From Streptomyces camponoticapitis (lineage in GTDB: Bacteria > Actinomycetota > Actinomycetes > Streptomycetales > Streptomycetaceae), in NCBI RefSeq assembly GCF_014646115.1, contig NZ_BMMV01000037.1, forward strand, positions 1-52,625: 52,625 bases of DNA, given 5' to 3'. A model generated the notes under the pieces. The model searched no databases. It was given only the letters and a program-made list of their open reading frames with translations, and was not told the origin of the DNA. Positions 8,201 through 15,970 of this stretch are shown here, in pieces. The position numbers were made by a program, and so were the translations under genes. Numbering within the stretch: the first letter of the stretch is position 1; each line of letters starts with the position of its first letter.

Positions 8201-8715
8201 GGCGCCAGCAGCTTCACCGCGATGTCCTCCCGGCCCTCCGACAGCGCCCGTACCGGCTCCGAGAGCGGTCCGAGCAGCACGATCAACCCGGGCCCGCCGT
8301 GCTCCCGCAGCGCTTCCCACGGCACCACCGGCGGCGTGCCGGAGACCGCGCCGACATGGGCGGCCGAGGTGATACGGCACAACCGGGCCCACCCCGCGCG
8401 GTCCTGCGCGAGCAGCACGAAGCGCAGGGGCGGCTCGATCACATGGGCGCCACCGCGGGTCGGAGTACGGCGGCGCCGCGCCGGAGGCGGCGGGGCGAGG
8501 GCCTCCACCGCCAGGTCGATCCCGAAGACCGGCCGGACACCCTCCTTCGCGGCGGCCAGCGCGAACCGCACCGCACCGGTGACGGTGTCCCGGTCGGTGA
8601 GAGCGAGCGCCGGCTGGCCCCGCTCGGCCGCCTGCCGGACGAGGTGTTCGGGGTGGGCGGCGCCGTACCGGACGGAGTAGCCGGACGCGGCGTGCAGATG
8701 GGAGAAATGCCCCAT
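5263..8715 (-). CDS. dnaE2: Error-prone DNA polymerase III alpha subunit, DnaE2 type
   Basis: A 1150-aa C-family polymerase. ATG at 8715 has GGAGGT 6 nt upstream and opens with MGHFSHLHAASGYS, the PHP domain; an upstream ATG at 8748 is less likely. The catalytic PDIDID motif is near residue 425 and the third acid is in IKLDVLG near 578. An HhH region, an OB fold (VFVTLEDGSGLVDLAFFED) and a short tail follow. DnaE2 carries out mutagenic translesion synthesis after DNA damage. The replicative DnaE is not expected here, and the coupling to an ImuB-like gene plus a near-perfect SOS box upstream identify this as the damage-inducible copy. Confidence 0.88.
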   Translation of the reverse strand: MGHFSHLHAASGYSVRYGAAHPEHLVRQAAERGQPALALTDRDTVTGAVRFALAAAKEGVRPVFGIDLAVEALAPPPPARRRRTPTRGGAHVIEPPLRFVLLAQDRAGWARLCRITSAAHVGAVSGTPPVVPWEALREHGGPGLIVLLGPLSEPVRALSEGREDIAVKLLAPWREIFGSGIRLETVLHERSGTGPGSLRLAARTLALADRTGTTAVLSNAVRYADPDQHRLADVLDAARLLRPIDRRRLDGGHRWLKDEGAMADIARRIAECAGADGRRAHRLLADTAATAAVCTVDPAADLSLGTPRFPEPAVFGAGPGADGAARVLRLRCEDGLVRRGLDRDRAALDRLDDELGVISTLNYDSYFLAVGQVVADIRELGIRVAARGSGAGSMVCHALGVATANPLDHRLLFERFLSVRRASLPDIDIDVESARRLECYDAIFDRFGSERVAVTAMPETYRARRALRDTGLALGIAPADVDRIAKSFPHLRASDITGALAELPELRGLAAEAERYGPLWELAEGLDSLVHGMAMHPCGVVISDATLLDRLPVQPTPQGNYPMAMAAKEEIEALGNIKLDVLGVRMQSAMAHAVTEIERATGDRIDLDDQRQVPLDDPFAFKIIQQSQTLGLFQLESPGQQDLLSRLQPRDPQDVIADISLFRPGPVAGGMPERYIAARHGGDPGYAHPDLEPVLADTYGVTIWHEQIIQTMSVMTGCDYALAEIARRALGDKERLPRIKDWFHREATARGYDSGVRDTVWKTVEAFGAYGFCRAHAVAFAVPALQSAWLKAHFPAFLLAGLLEHDPGMWPKRVLVADARRRGVPLLPVDVNRSRTEHTVERTEGERWGVRLALSAVRGISEEEYARIEEGQPYGSLSDFWQRARPSRPVAERLAEIGALNFLHDGRLTRRDLLLQIAELHRQSRVRSAGEGQLPIHADAVGGAGPSGLPEMTGREALSAELNTLGIDVSKHLMEHHHRLLREIGAIDAAHLAEARQGQQVLVAGVRASTQTPPIASGKRVIFVTLEDGSGLVDLAFFEDSHAACAHTIFHSGLLLVRGTVQVRGTRRTIVGAMVWDLDEIAAARRDDGPEAALALLGASHPHPTPAQPRRTLANGTTGARLHPYADLQPPGSRSADLKKFGHTSSGSAG

Positions 8716-8764
8716 GGCGCACCTCCGTCTCCACCCCATTTCAGCCATACGCCCGATACACCTA

Positions 8765-8780
8765 TCGCACGCCCGTTCGA
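8765..8780 (-). promoter_or_regulatory. Putative LexA (SOS) box of dnaE2-imuB
   Basis: TCGCACGCCCGTTCGA matches the actinobacterial SOS palindrome TCGAAC-N4-GTTCGA at 11 of 12 defined positions and lies 50 nt upstream of the dnaE2 start. A TAGAGT -10-like hexamer on the minus strand is adjacent (about 8782-8787). A second half-site TCGAAC occurs at 8818-8823. The remaining 8790-9100 stretch shows no gene I can support. Confidence 0.65.
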
Positions 8781-9102
8781 TTACTCTAACCCCATCATCC
8801 CTAGTCAGCGACCTGACTCGAACGTGAGAGCGAGCCCGAGACTCCGAAACGGGCGGCTTGAACAGCTATCACCCCGTCACTTGCACAGACAGAGGACGAA
8901 GTTGGCGACGGCGGCTTCCCGGCGCCTCGGCGCCCGTACTCCGCGATGAGTTTCGTCACCCTTCACGGGCCCTCGAACATGGGCTCCGGCCGTTCGACGG
9001 GCGCGGGCCGGCGCGCTTCCGGCCCCACACGGCGAAGAAGCCGCCGGGGGCTGCCCCGGCGGCTCCGCGCACACCGAGAAGCGGCTGCGCGTACACCGAA
9101 AA

Positions 9103-9130
9103 CCCGGCCCGCCGATGACGGCGGGCCGGG
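9103..9130 (-). terminator. Terminator of the streptogrisin D-like gene
   Basis: A perfect 12-bp GC stem (9103-9114 with 9119-9130) with loop ATGA. On the minus strand it is followed by TTTTCGG, and it lies 47 nt past the protease stop codon. Confidence 0.8.
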
Positions 9131-9176
9131 CTTCTTGTCTCCGTACGGTCGGTCTGTCCGGCCGGTCGGCCGGGTG

Positions 9177-10262
9177 TCAGCCGATCTCGGCGCCGAACGC
9201 CGAGAGCGCCTCCGGGACCGGCTGGAAGAACGTCTCGCCGCCCGAGGAGCAGTCGCCGCTGCCGCCCGAGGTCAGGCCCAGCGCGGTGTCACCGGCGAAG
9301 AGCGAGCCGCCGCTGTCGCCGGGCTCGGCGCAGACCGTGGTCTGGATGAGGCCCTCGACGACGTCGCCGCCTCCGTAGTCCACGGTGGCGTCGAGCGCGG
9401 TGACCTCACCGTCGTGCACCTGGGTGGTGGAGCCGCTGCGCGAGACCGTCTGGCCGACGGTCGCGTCGCCCGCCTGCGCGATGGCCTGCGTGCTGCCGTC
9501 GTACAGGTCGACCTCGCTCGGGTGCTCGGTGGAGCCGGTGTACTTGACGAGCGCGAAGTCGTTGCCCGGGAACTGCGAGTCCACCATGGAGCCGATCTCG
9601 GCGCCGCCGGCGGAGTCGGACCAGGAGCTGCCCGCCGTGCCGCAGTGGCCCGCCGTGATGAAGTGCGGCTCGCCGCCGACGACCACGTTGAAGCCGAGGG
9701 AGCAGCGGCCGCCACCGGAGTGGATGGCCTCGCCGCCGGCGATGAACTTCTTGAACTCGCCCGCGGTCTTCTTCAGTTCGGCCTTGGCGCCGAGCTTCTC
9801 CACGGCCTTGGTGAGCTTGTTCAGCGCGGCGCCCTTGACCGTACGGTCCGCGGTGACGACGACCTTGTTCGACACCGGGTCGACGGCCACGGCCGTACCG
9901 GGGGTGCTCGCCTTGCCCGTGAGGGAACCGCGGGCGTCCTTCAGCTCGGCGAGGGAGTGCGTCACGACCTTCGCCTTGGCGCCGGCCTCGCGGACGGCCT
10001 CGGCGGCCGTCGCGTCGACGACGTTGACGACCAGGGCCTTGGTCTTGCTGTCGTAGTACGAGCCGGCCGCGTCCGCGCCGAGGTCGCCGACGAGGGTGGA
10101 TGCGAGCTTTCCGGCCGCGGGTACCGACAGGGTCTTCGCCGTCGCCGTGGTCGCGTCCTCACTGGCGTTCGCAGTCTGGAAGGAAATCCCGGCCACGACC
10201 ATGGCGGTGACGGCGCTGCCCGCGATCGCCACACGTTTCCTGGAAATGCGTCGGTGCTTCAA
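9177..10262 (-). CDS. Streptogrisin D-like secreted serine protease (S1E)
   Basis: A 361-aa pre-pro-protease. Start is the TTG at 10262, preceded by AGGAGG at 7-nt spacing. Residues 1-33 form the signal peptide; a pro-region of about 140 residues acts as the folding chaperone; the mature enzyme should begin at Ile174 (IAGGEAI), giving 188 aa, the length known for S. griseus protease D. Catalytic triad: His206 (TAGHC), Asp235 (GNDFALVKY) and Ser317 (GDSGGS). Paired cysteines at the His and Ser loops fit disulfides. It degrades extracellular protein. The related protease gene lies 389 nt away on the same strand with its own terminator, so the two are separate transcription units. Confidence 0.88.
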   Translation of the reverse strand: MKHRRISRKRVAIAGSAVTAMVVAGISFQTANASEDATTATAKTLSVPAAGKLASTLVGDLGADAAGSYYDSKTKALVVNVVDATAAEAVREAGAKAKVVTHSLAELKDARGSLTGKASTPGTAVAVDPVSNKVVVTADRTVKGAALNKLTKAVEKLGAKAELKKTAGEFKKFIAGGEAIHSGGGRCSLGFNVVVGGEPHFITAGHCGTAGSSWSDSAGGAEIGSMVDSQFPGNDFALVKYTGSTEHPSEVDLYDGSTQAIAQAGDATVGQTVSRSGSTTQVHDGEVTALDATVDYGGGDVVEGLIQTTVCAEPGDSGGSLFAGDTALGLTSGGSGDCSSGGETFFQPVPEALSAFGAEIG

Positions 10263-10555
10263 CTGATACCTCCTGTGGGGGCCGCGTCATCGCATGTGGG
10301 GTGCGGTGACACGGAGGATGAGGCGCCCACTATTCCTAAACTCGCCAGTAGCACACAAGGTCGACTTCCGGACGTGCACACGACGGGTTCATTTCCCTCC
10401 CGCCCCGTTCACGTGGGGAGGTCAGGGGGGTGACGGTTCCATTCGTAAACACTCGGTGCAATCACTTGTTCGGCGATGGGTGAGGACTAGTCCTGTCTTG
10501 AAATCGCCCCTCTGGTACGGGGGTTCACCATGCGCGGGTTCGCCCGGAAACGCGT

Positions 10556-10590
10556 CGAGTCCCCGCCCGGAGCTCACGGGCGGGGACTCG
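10556..10590 (-). terminator. Terminator of the streptogrisin B-like gene
   Basis: A perfect 14-bp stem (10556-10569 with 10577-10590) with a 7-nt loop, 62 nt past the stop codon. The 10263-10555 interval otherwise holds the leader and promoter region of the streptogrisin D gene; no gene seen. Confidence 0.85.
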
Positions 10591-10651
10591 TCTTGGCTCA
10601 GCCGGTCAGGCCGGCGGCCGGGGTCGTGCTCGGATCGCGCTCAGCCGGTGC

Positions 10652-11551
10652 TCAGGTGATGCTGACGCCGTACGCGTTCAGCGCCTCGACTACCGGCTGG
10701 AAGTACGTCGTACCGCCGGAGGAGCAGTTGCCGCTGCCGCCCGAGGTGAGGCCGATGGCGCGGCTGCCGGAGTAGAGCGGGCCGCCGCTGTCGCCGGGCT
10801 CGGCGCAGACGTTGGTACGGATCAGCCCGGAGACGACGTCGCCGCCACCGTAGTTGACCGTGGCGTTGAGGCCCTGGACGGTGCCGCTGTGGGTGCCCGT
10901 GGTGGAACCGCGACGGGTCACCGACAGGCCGACGGTGGCGTTGGCCGCGCTGGTGATGTTGATGCTGCCGACGGTGCCGGGACGCGGGACCGAGGCGTTG
11001 GAGTAACGCACGATGCCGTAGTCGTTGCCCGGGAAGCTGGAGCCCGCCGTCGGACCGATGAGGGTGGTGCGCGCCGAGTTGGTGTACCAGTTCGGGTTGC
11101 CCTCGGTGCAGTGACCGGCGGTCAGGAAGTAGTCGGTGGTGCCGCTGCGCACGTTGAACCCGGCCGAGCAGCGACCGGTGGGCGAGTAGATGGCGTCGCC
11201 GCCGGAGAGGAGCTTGGAGAGCTTGCCGGGGGTCCGCTTGATTTCCAGGGCGCCCGCGTTGGCGCCCGCCTCGCGCTTGATCTCGGCGATCTCGGCCGCG
11301 CTGACGGTGGTGTCGGCCTCGACGACGAGGGCGTTGGTCGTCTTGTCGACGTACCAGGCGGTGCCGGCCACGTCGGCGCCCAGGACGGCGTCGCTCGCCG
11401 CCGTCAGCTGGTTCACGCTGAAGGTCCCGGCCGTGTCGGCGCTCGCGGTGGGTACGGCGAGTGCGGCGGCGGCGACGAGACCGGTGGTGATGGCGATCAG
11501 TCGCGTATGTCTCGCAATACCACTGCGGGGGGTGGTGCGCTTGATCCTCAC
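10652..11551 (-). CDS. sprB: Streptogrisin B-like secreted serine protease (S1E)
   Basis: A 299-aa pre-pro-protease starting at GTG 11551 (GGAGG 8 nt upstream). Signal peptide residues 1-38, pro-region to 114, mature enzyme from Leu115 (LSGGDAIYS), 185 aa, the same size as S. griseus protease B. Triad: His147 (TAGHC), Asp177 (GNDYGIVRY), Ser255 (GDSGGP). The mature sequence follows SGPB closely from memory, including RRGSTTGTHSG and YGGGDVVSG. The normal mature N-terminal Ile is Leu here. The shorter pro-region separates it from the neighbouring D-type paralogue. The 11552-11861 gap upstream is its promoter region with nothing else recognisable. Confidence 0.88.
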   Translation of the reverse strand: MRIKRTTPRSGIARHTRLIAITTGLVAAAALAVPTASADTAGTFSVNQLTAASDAVLGADVAGTAWYVDKTTNALVVEADTTVSAAEIAEIKREAGANAGALEIKRTPGKLSKLLSGGDAIYSPTGRCSAGFNVRSGTTDYFLTAGHCTEGNPNWYTNSARTTLIGPTAGSSFPGNDYGIVRYSNASVPRPGTVGSINITSAANATVGLSVTRRGSTTGTHSGTVQGLNATVNYGGGDVVSGLIRTNVCAEPGDSGGPLYSGSRAIGLTSGGSGNCSSGGTTYFQPVVEALNAYGVSIT

Positions 11552-11861
11552 GTGTCGTTCCTCCGAAGGAATCTGGGGCCTGATTGGGGTGGTCTGGCCC
11601 GTGAGGCGCAGCCAGGGACACGTCCGTATTCCGGATATGCCGTGCCCCTGACAAGCGCTGAAGGGAGTATTGGATGGGCCAACTGACCGCGCAAGGGCGC
11701 CTTCCGGCCACCTCGGCGGCCGAAACAGCGCTTGAGCGTCCGGAAACCGCCGTCGGAGCGCGATTCATGTGGTGCCCACATGTCGGGATGAGCCGGCCGC
11801 GCGGTACGGACCAATGCCGTTCCGGAGGGCGCCGCCGGACCCGCGGCCGGGCCCGCCCGGC

Positions 11862-12662
11862 TCAGCGGACGACGACTGTCCGCTCCCCCGCCGCGACCTC
11901 GAACGACAGCGTGTTCCCGGGCGGCGGGAGGGGACAGATGAAGTGGTCGGCGAAGGCGCAGGGCGGTAGCAGCACCCGGTTGAGATCGACGCTCACCGTG
12001 CCGTCCGCGGCCGGCGGCGAGGGCCGCAGAAAACGGAAGCGATAGCTGGTCAGCCCGCTGGTCCCGTCGGCGAAGACCGCCCAGAGGGACCCGTCGGGCT
12101 CCACCGCGACCTGGAGCGTGTGCTCCGAATCGTCCACGGAGAAGGCGAGTTCGCCCGCGAGCCCCAGACCGCGCTCGCGCCCGTCGGCGTTCTCCACCCG
12201 TACGGTGCGGCTCTCGCCGTACGGGTGGAAGCGGCCCGGCAGCACCCATCGCTCGTCGTACGGCGTGGCCTCGACAGTCACGAACTCCCTGCGTGCGGGG
12301 GACTCCGGGTCGAAGTCACGTACCGCCCAGAGCCCTTCCCGGCGCATGACCACCAGTCTGCGTCCGCCGCGGGAGACCCGGGACCCGTCGATGGGGCCCC
12401 GGTCGGCGGCCAGCACCACCTCGCCGGCCAGTGGCCGGCCGTCGACATCGAGCCCCTCGTCCGCCGTGGCGGTCAGCACCACACCGTCGACACGTTCCCG
12501 CCACACTCCGGGCACGGCCGGAATTCGACCTTCCGGGTAGTCGGAGAGCCAGTGGGTGCCGGTCAGCGAGAGCGGTCCGTGCGGCGCCGCGACGGCGGCG
12601 ACGCGGCGTTCGTGCCAGTTCGTCCAATTACGCACGGGATCCAGATCAGTGTCTGTGGTCAT
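11862..12662 (-). CDS. DUF1684 domain protein
   Basis: A 266-aa protein from ATG 12662 (GGAAGG 10 nt upstream); GTG 12680 is an alternative. It shows the DUF1684 pattern: WHERRVAAVAAPHGPLSLTGTHWL at the N-terminus (in two pieces), YDERWVLPGRFHPY in the middle and FADHFICPLPPPGN near the C-terminus. No signal peptide or membrane segment. DUF1684 proteins are soluble beta-rich proteins of unknown function, common in actinobacteria and Bacteroidetes. It lies 41 nt downstream of the DUF5685 gene in the same orientation and is probably co-transcribed with it. Confidence 0.75.
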   Translation of the reverse strand: MTTDTDLDPVRNWTNWHERRVAAVAAPHGPLSLTGTHWLSDYPEGRIPAVPGVWRERVDGVVLTATADEGLDVDGRPLAGEVVLAADRGPIDGSRVSRGGRRLVVMRREGLWAVRDFDPESPARREFVTVEATPYDERWVLPGRFHPYGESRTVRVENADGRERGLGLAGELAFSVDDSEHTLQVAVEPDGSLWAVFADGTSGLTSYRFRFLRPSPPAADGTVSVDLNRVLLPPCAFADHFICPLPPPGNTLSFEVAAGERTVVVR

Positions 12663-12703
12663 GCCGAAGCAGCCTTCCACACCGGCACCCCGGCGGCCGG
12701 AAC

Positions 12704-12755
12704 TCAGCAGTCGCAGCAGTCGCAGCAGTCGCAGTCACAGTCCCGGCAGCAGCCC
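12704..12755 (-). repeat. 9-bp coding repeat for the Cys-Asp tail
   Basis: On the plus strand GCAGCAGTC is repeated about three times and then degenerates, coding the alternating Cys/Asp tail of the DUF5685 protein. Confidence 0.6.
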
Positions 12756-13936
12756 TCGCGCCTCTTGCGCGACCACGGGCCCTCGTACTCCTTGGCGCAG
12801 CAGAGCTTGCAGGTGCAGCAGAGACCGATCGCCACCGCGCACCCGGCCCAGAAGCCGCGCCGCTCCGGCCGGGGCGGCTGGGGGAGGGGGCCGGGCCCAC
12901 CGCCGCCGGGACCGCCGGGATTTCCCCCGCCGTAGGGATTACCACCCGCCGGACCGCCTCCCCCGTACGGATTGTTCGAGCCGTACGGACTCCCGCCCTG
13001 GCCTCCGTACGGATTTCCGCCCGGTCCCCCGTACGGATTCCCGCCGCCCGGGACGGACGCCTCCCCCACGTGCGAGCAGGACGACGTCCCGAAGGCGCGG
13101 TCGACGGATGTACGCAGCTCGTGGGCGAGCAGCACATGCGCCAGCTTGTCGTCCACGAACTCCGCGTCGCGCAGCGCCAGCCGGATCCCGTGCAGCGCGT
13201 CGTCCGCGAGCCGCCGCGCCTCGGCGAGTGAGGTACCGGTCGCCGTGAGCGGGTTCCAGGCACCCGACGCGGCGTCAGCGGCCTGGTCCTCCACCGCGTC
13301 CAGCAGATGGGCGAGCCGTCCGAAGAGCCGGCCCGCCTCGGCGAGCGGCGCCATGTTGCCCGGCCGGCCGGCAAGTACGGCGGTGTGCGCGAAAGCGGCG
13401 GCCGTGGCCGTCTCGGTAGGCTCGGTGACGGTGAGCAGCGGGGTGCCCGGTCCGGCGAGCGCCTCGATGCCGGTCTGCCGGTCGACGGCGTCGACGAGCA
13501 CCGCCGTGTCGAAGCCCAGCTCCGCGCCGGTCCGCGCGCCCGCGCGGTCCCAGCCGCCGGCTATCCGGCGCGCGGCGAGCGCCACCGGCCGGCGCTTCAA
13601 CACCCCGTCCCCGTCGGCGACGTGGTCCCGCACCTTCGCGGAGGCGAGCACCAGGGACACGGCCGCGGCAAGGCGTGCTCCCTCACCTTTCGCGACTGGG
13701 GCGGTTCGCATGCCGCGAAGTGGGCAGGGGCCTGCTGTACGGCGCCATCCGGTGCTGCGCTCGGCCTGAGCCTCCGTCAGCACGGAGACGATCAGGCCGT
13801 CATAGTTGGTGACGATGCGGGAGAACTGTCCGTGGTCCGAGCGAAGTGCCAGGCAGAGCCCGCACAGATGAGCCATCCACTCGGTCTTGAGTCCTTCCGA
13901 GAGTCGATGGCTGCATGGCCTCACAATTCCGAACAT
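12704..13936 (-). CDS. DUF5685 family protein with Cys/Asp-rich C-terminal tail
   Basis: A 410-aa protein (ATG 13936, GGGGGAG upstream). Residues 1-285 are the DUF5685 domain: MFGIVRPCSHRL, HLCGLCLALR (CxxC) and helical segments. Residues 290-350 are a low-complexity NPYGG repeat linker. A hydrophobic Cys segment (GCAVAIGLCCTCKLCC) and then a terminal CCRDCDCDCCDCCDC tail follow. The early Cys residues and the tail suggest metal binding or extensive disulfides. No function is known to me. The tail is encoded by 9-bp repeats (about 12704-12755), a possible slippage site. Divergent from sflA across 277 nt. Confidence 0.75.
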   Translation of the reverse strand: MFGIVRPCSHRLSEGLKTEWMAHLCGLCLALRSDHGQFSRIVTNYDGLIVSVLTEAQAERSTGWRRTAGPCPLRGMRTAPVAKGEGARLAAAVSLVLASAKVRDHVADGDGVLKRRPVALAARRIAGGWDRAGARTGAELGFDTAVLVDAVDRQTGIEALAGPGTPLLTVTEPTETATAAAFAHTAVLAGRPGNMAPLAEAGRLFGRLAHLLDAVEDQAADAASGAWNPLTATGTSLAEARRLADDALHGIRLALRDAEFVDDKLAHVLLAHELRTSVDRAFGTSSCSHVGEASVPGGGNPYGGPGGNPYGGQGGSPYGSNNPYGGGGPAGGNPYGGGNPGGPGGGGPGPLPQPPRPERRGFWAGCAVAIGLCCTCKLCCAKEYEGPWSRKRREGCCRDCDCDCCDCCDC

Positions 13937-14213
13937 GACGGCTCCCCCGGGGTGTGGTTCGACGGTGCGCCTGGCATCGTATCGACCGGACGATTCACTC
14001 GTACGTCCCCACCATCACCCGTCTGGCCGGACTTTCATATTTTCAGTACGTCAGGGCCCGTACACAGGAAGAACCCTGACGAATCGCCATATCTTCTGCA
14101 CCAGTACCGTCACGAATCCCCTGCGCGCCGACAATCCACTTGGCGCGCAATCCGCATCATGGACAACCATAGGGATGCGGAACCACAAGCGACCGCGGTG
14201 AAAGGAGGCGTCC

Positions 14214-14648
14214 ATGGGATCGGTGCGCAAGGCGAGTGCCTGGCTGGGCCTCGTTGAGGACAACGACGAGCGTTACTACGACGACGAGTACTCCGAGGGT
14301 GCCGAGGGCAACGACACCTGGAAGACCGATCCGCGGGTGCGGATCGCCGCCGAGTCGGCTCCCGAGCAGGACCGCAGGATCGCCACCGTCTCGCCGGAGA
14401 GCTTCCGGGACGCGCGGGGAATCGGCGAGCTCTTCCGCGAGGGCGTCCCGGTCATCCTCAACCTCACCGCGATGGAGCCCGCCGACGCCAAGCGCGTCGT
14501 CGACTTCGCCGCCGGTCTGATCTTCGGCCTCCGTGGCTCGATCGACCGTGTCGCCACCCGGGTCTTCCTGCTGACCCCCGCCGACACCGAGATCGTCAGC
14601 GGGGAGTCGAAGGCACACGGCCGGGACGGCTTCTTCAACCAGAGCTGA
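14214..14648 (+). CDS. sflA: SepF-like protein SflA
   Basis: A 144-aa protein with a strong AAAGGAGG SD before ATG 14214. Residues 1-10 form the amphipathic, probable membrane-binding helix (MGSVRKASAWLGL), then an acidic linker, then a SepF fold with the typical ARGIGELFREGVPVILNL, RVVDFAAGLIFGL and RVFLLTPAD segments. SepF proteins bind FtsZ and membranes. Streptomyces carries one dcw-cluster SepF and two SepF-like proteins (SflA, SflB) that limit branching and influence sporulation. The lack of dcw neighbours and the short tail point to SflA rather than SepF. Confidence 0.75.
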   Translation: MGSVRKASAWLGLVEDNDERYYDDEYSEGAEGNDTWKTDPRVRIAAESAPEQDRRIATVSPESFRDARGIGELFREGVPVILNLTAMEPADAKRVVDFAAGLIFGLRGSIDRVATRVFLLTPADTEIVSGESKAHGRDGFFNQS

Positions 14649-14659
14649 GCGGGGTACTC

Positions 14660-14676
14660 ACCGGGGAACCCCCGGT
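14660..14676. terminator. Short stem-loop between sflA and the acyl-CoA dehydrogenase
   Basis: ACCGGGG and CCCCGGT pair over an AAC loop in the 27-nt gap between convergent genes; a modest candidate terminator. Confidence 0.4.
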
Positions 14677-15920
14677 CACCGGAAGGCATCGAGACCGGTG
14701 AGTGCCTTGCCCAGTACGAGCTGGTGCATCTCGACGGTGCCCTCGTAGGTGAGCACCGACTCCAGATTCGTGGCGTGGCGCATCACGGGATATTCGAGCG
14801 AGATCCCGTTGGCGCCGAGGATCGTGCGCGAGGTGCGGCAGATCTCGATCGCCTCCCGCACGTTGTTGAGCTTGCCGAAGCTGACCTGCTCGGGCAGGAG
14901 CCTCCCCGCGTCCAGGCGCCGGCCGAGATGGTGTGCGAGCAGGATCCCCTTGTGCAGTTCGAGTGCCATGTCGGCGAGTTTGGCCTGGGTGAGCTGGAAG
15001 CCGCCGATCGGCCTGCCGAACTGTTCGCGGGTCTTCGCGTAGTCCACCGCCGCCTCGAAACTGGCCCGCGCCGCCCCCATCGAACCCCAGACGATCCCGT
15101 AGCGGGCGTGGCTCAGACAGCTGAGGGGACCGCGCAGACCGGTCACCCCTGGGAGTACGGCGTCGGCCGGGAGCCGTACCTCGTCCATGACCAGTTCGCT
15201 GGTGACCGACGCGCGCAGCGACCACTTGTGCTTGATCTCGGGCGCCGAGAAACCGGGGCTGCCGGCCGGTACGAGAAAACCGCGGATGCCCTCGTCCGTC
15301 TGTGCCCAGACGACGGCGACTCCCGCGACCGAGCCGTTGGTGATCCACATCTTGCGGCCGGTGAGCAGCCAGTCGGTGCCGTCGCGCTTGGCGTACGTAC
15401 GCATCCCGGCCGGGTCGGAGCCGTGGTCGGGTTCGGTGAGACCGAAGCAGCCGATGATCTCGCCGGCCGCCATCCCGGGCAGCCACCGCTCCTTCTGCTC
15501 CTCGGAGCCGAACCGGTGGATCGCGTACATCGCGAGGGAGCCCTGCACGGAGACGAGCGAGCGGATGCCGGAGTCGGCGGCTTCCAGCTCCAGACAGGCG
15601 AGGCCGTACTGGACGGAGCTGGCGCCCGCGCACCCGTAGCCCTGGAGCGACATGCCGAGCGCGCCGAGGGAGCCGAGTTCACGGCTGAGCTCACGGATGC
15701 CGGGCAGCTCGCCGCGCTCGTACCACTCGGCGATGTGCGGCATGACCCGGTCAGCGGCCCAGGAGCGCATGGTGTCGCGGACCGCCAGGTCCTCGGGCTC
15801 CAGCAGATCGTCGAGGCCGAGGGGGTCACGGGGGTCGAAGGGCGGACGTTTCGAGGAGGACGGCTTCGAGGAGGACGGCTTCGACGCTGAGCGTGCTGAG
15901 GGTGCTGAGGGTGCGGACAT
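14676..15920 (-). CDS. Acyl-CoA dehydrogenase, glutaryl-CoA dehydrogenase-like
   Basis: A 414-aa FAD enzyme; ATG 15920 has GGAGG 8 nt upstream. Residues 1-24 are a Ser/Lys-rich extension with a direct repeat (KPSSSKPSSSK). The ACAD core follows: CFGLTEPDHGSDP (FAD/substrate loop), KMWITNGSVA, ARYGIVWGSMGAA and the catalytic Glu393 in TYEGTVEMHQLVLG, the pattern of glutaryl-CoA dehydrogenases, which decarboxylate glutaryl-CoA to crotonyl-CoA in lysine/tryptophan breakdown. Exact substrate is inferred. The gene has its own probable promoter containing a perfect palindrome in the 44-nt gap after the MFS gene. Confidence 0.82.
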   Translation of the reverse strand: MSAPSAPSARSASKPSSSKPSSSKRPPFDPRDPLGLDDLLEPEDLAVRDTMRSWAADRVMPHIAEWYERGELPGIRELSRELGSLGALGMSLQGYGCAGASSVQYGLACLELEAADSGIRSLVSVQGSLAMYAIHRFGSEEQKERWLPGMAAGEIIGCFGLTEPDHGSDPAGMRTYAKRDGTDWLLTGRKMWITNGSVAGVAVVWAQTDEGIRGFLVPAGSPGFSAPEIKHKWSLRASVTSELVMDEVRLPADAVLPGVTGLRGPLSCLSHARYGIVWGSMGAARASFEAAVDYAKTREQFGRPIGGFQLTQAKLADMALELHKGILLAHHLGRRLDAGRLLPEQVSFGKLNNVREAIEICRTSRTILGANGISLEYPVMRHATNLESVLTYEGTVEMHQLVLGKALTGLDAFR

Positions 15921-15953
15921 GAGGGCTGCCTCCGGCGGCTCGCGGACCAGTAA

Positions 15954-15970
15954 AACTAGCAGCGCTAGTT
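15954..15970 (-). promoter_or_regulatory. Perfect 7-3-7 palindrome overlapping the acyl-CoA dehydrogenase promoter
   Basis: AACTAGC-AGC-GCTAGTT spans the MFS stop codon. A minus-strand -10-like TAGTTT (15953-15958) overlaps it, which puts a start site near 15946 and a 26-nt leader before the ATG at 15920. The layout is that of a TetR-family repressor operator. Confidence 0.5.
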
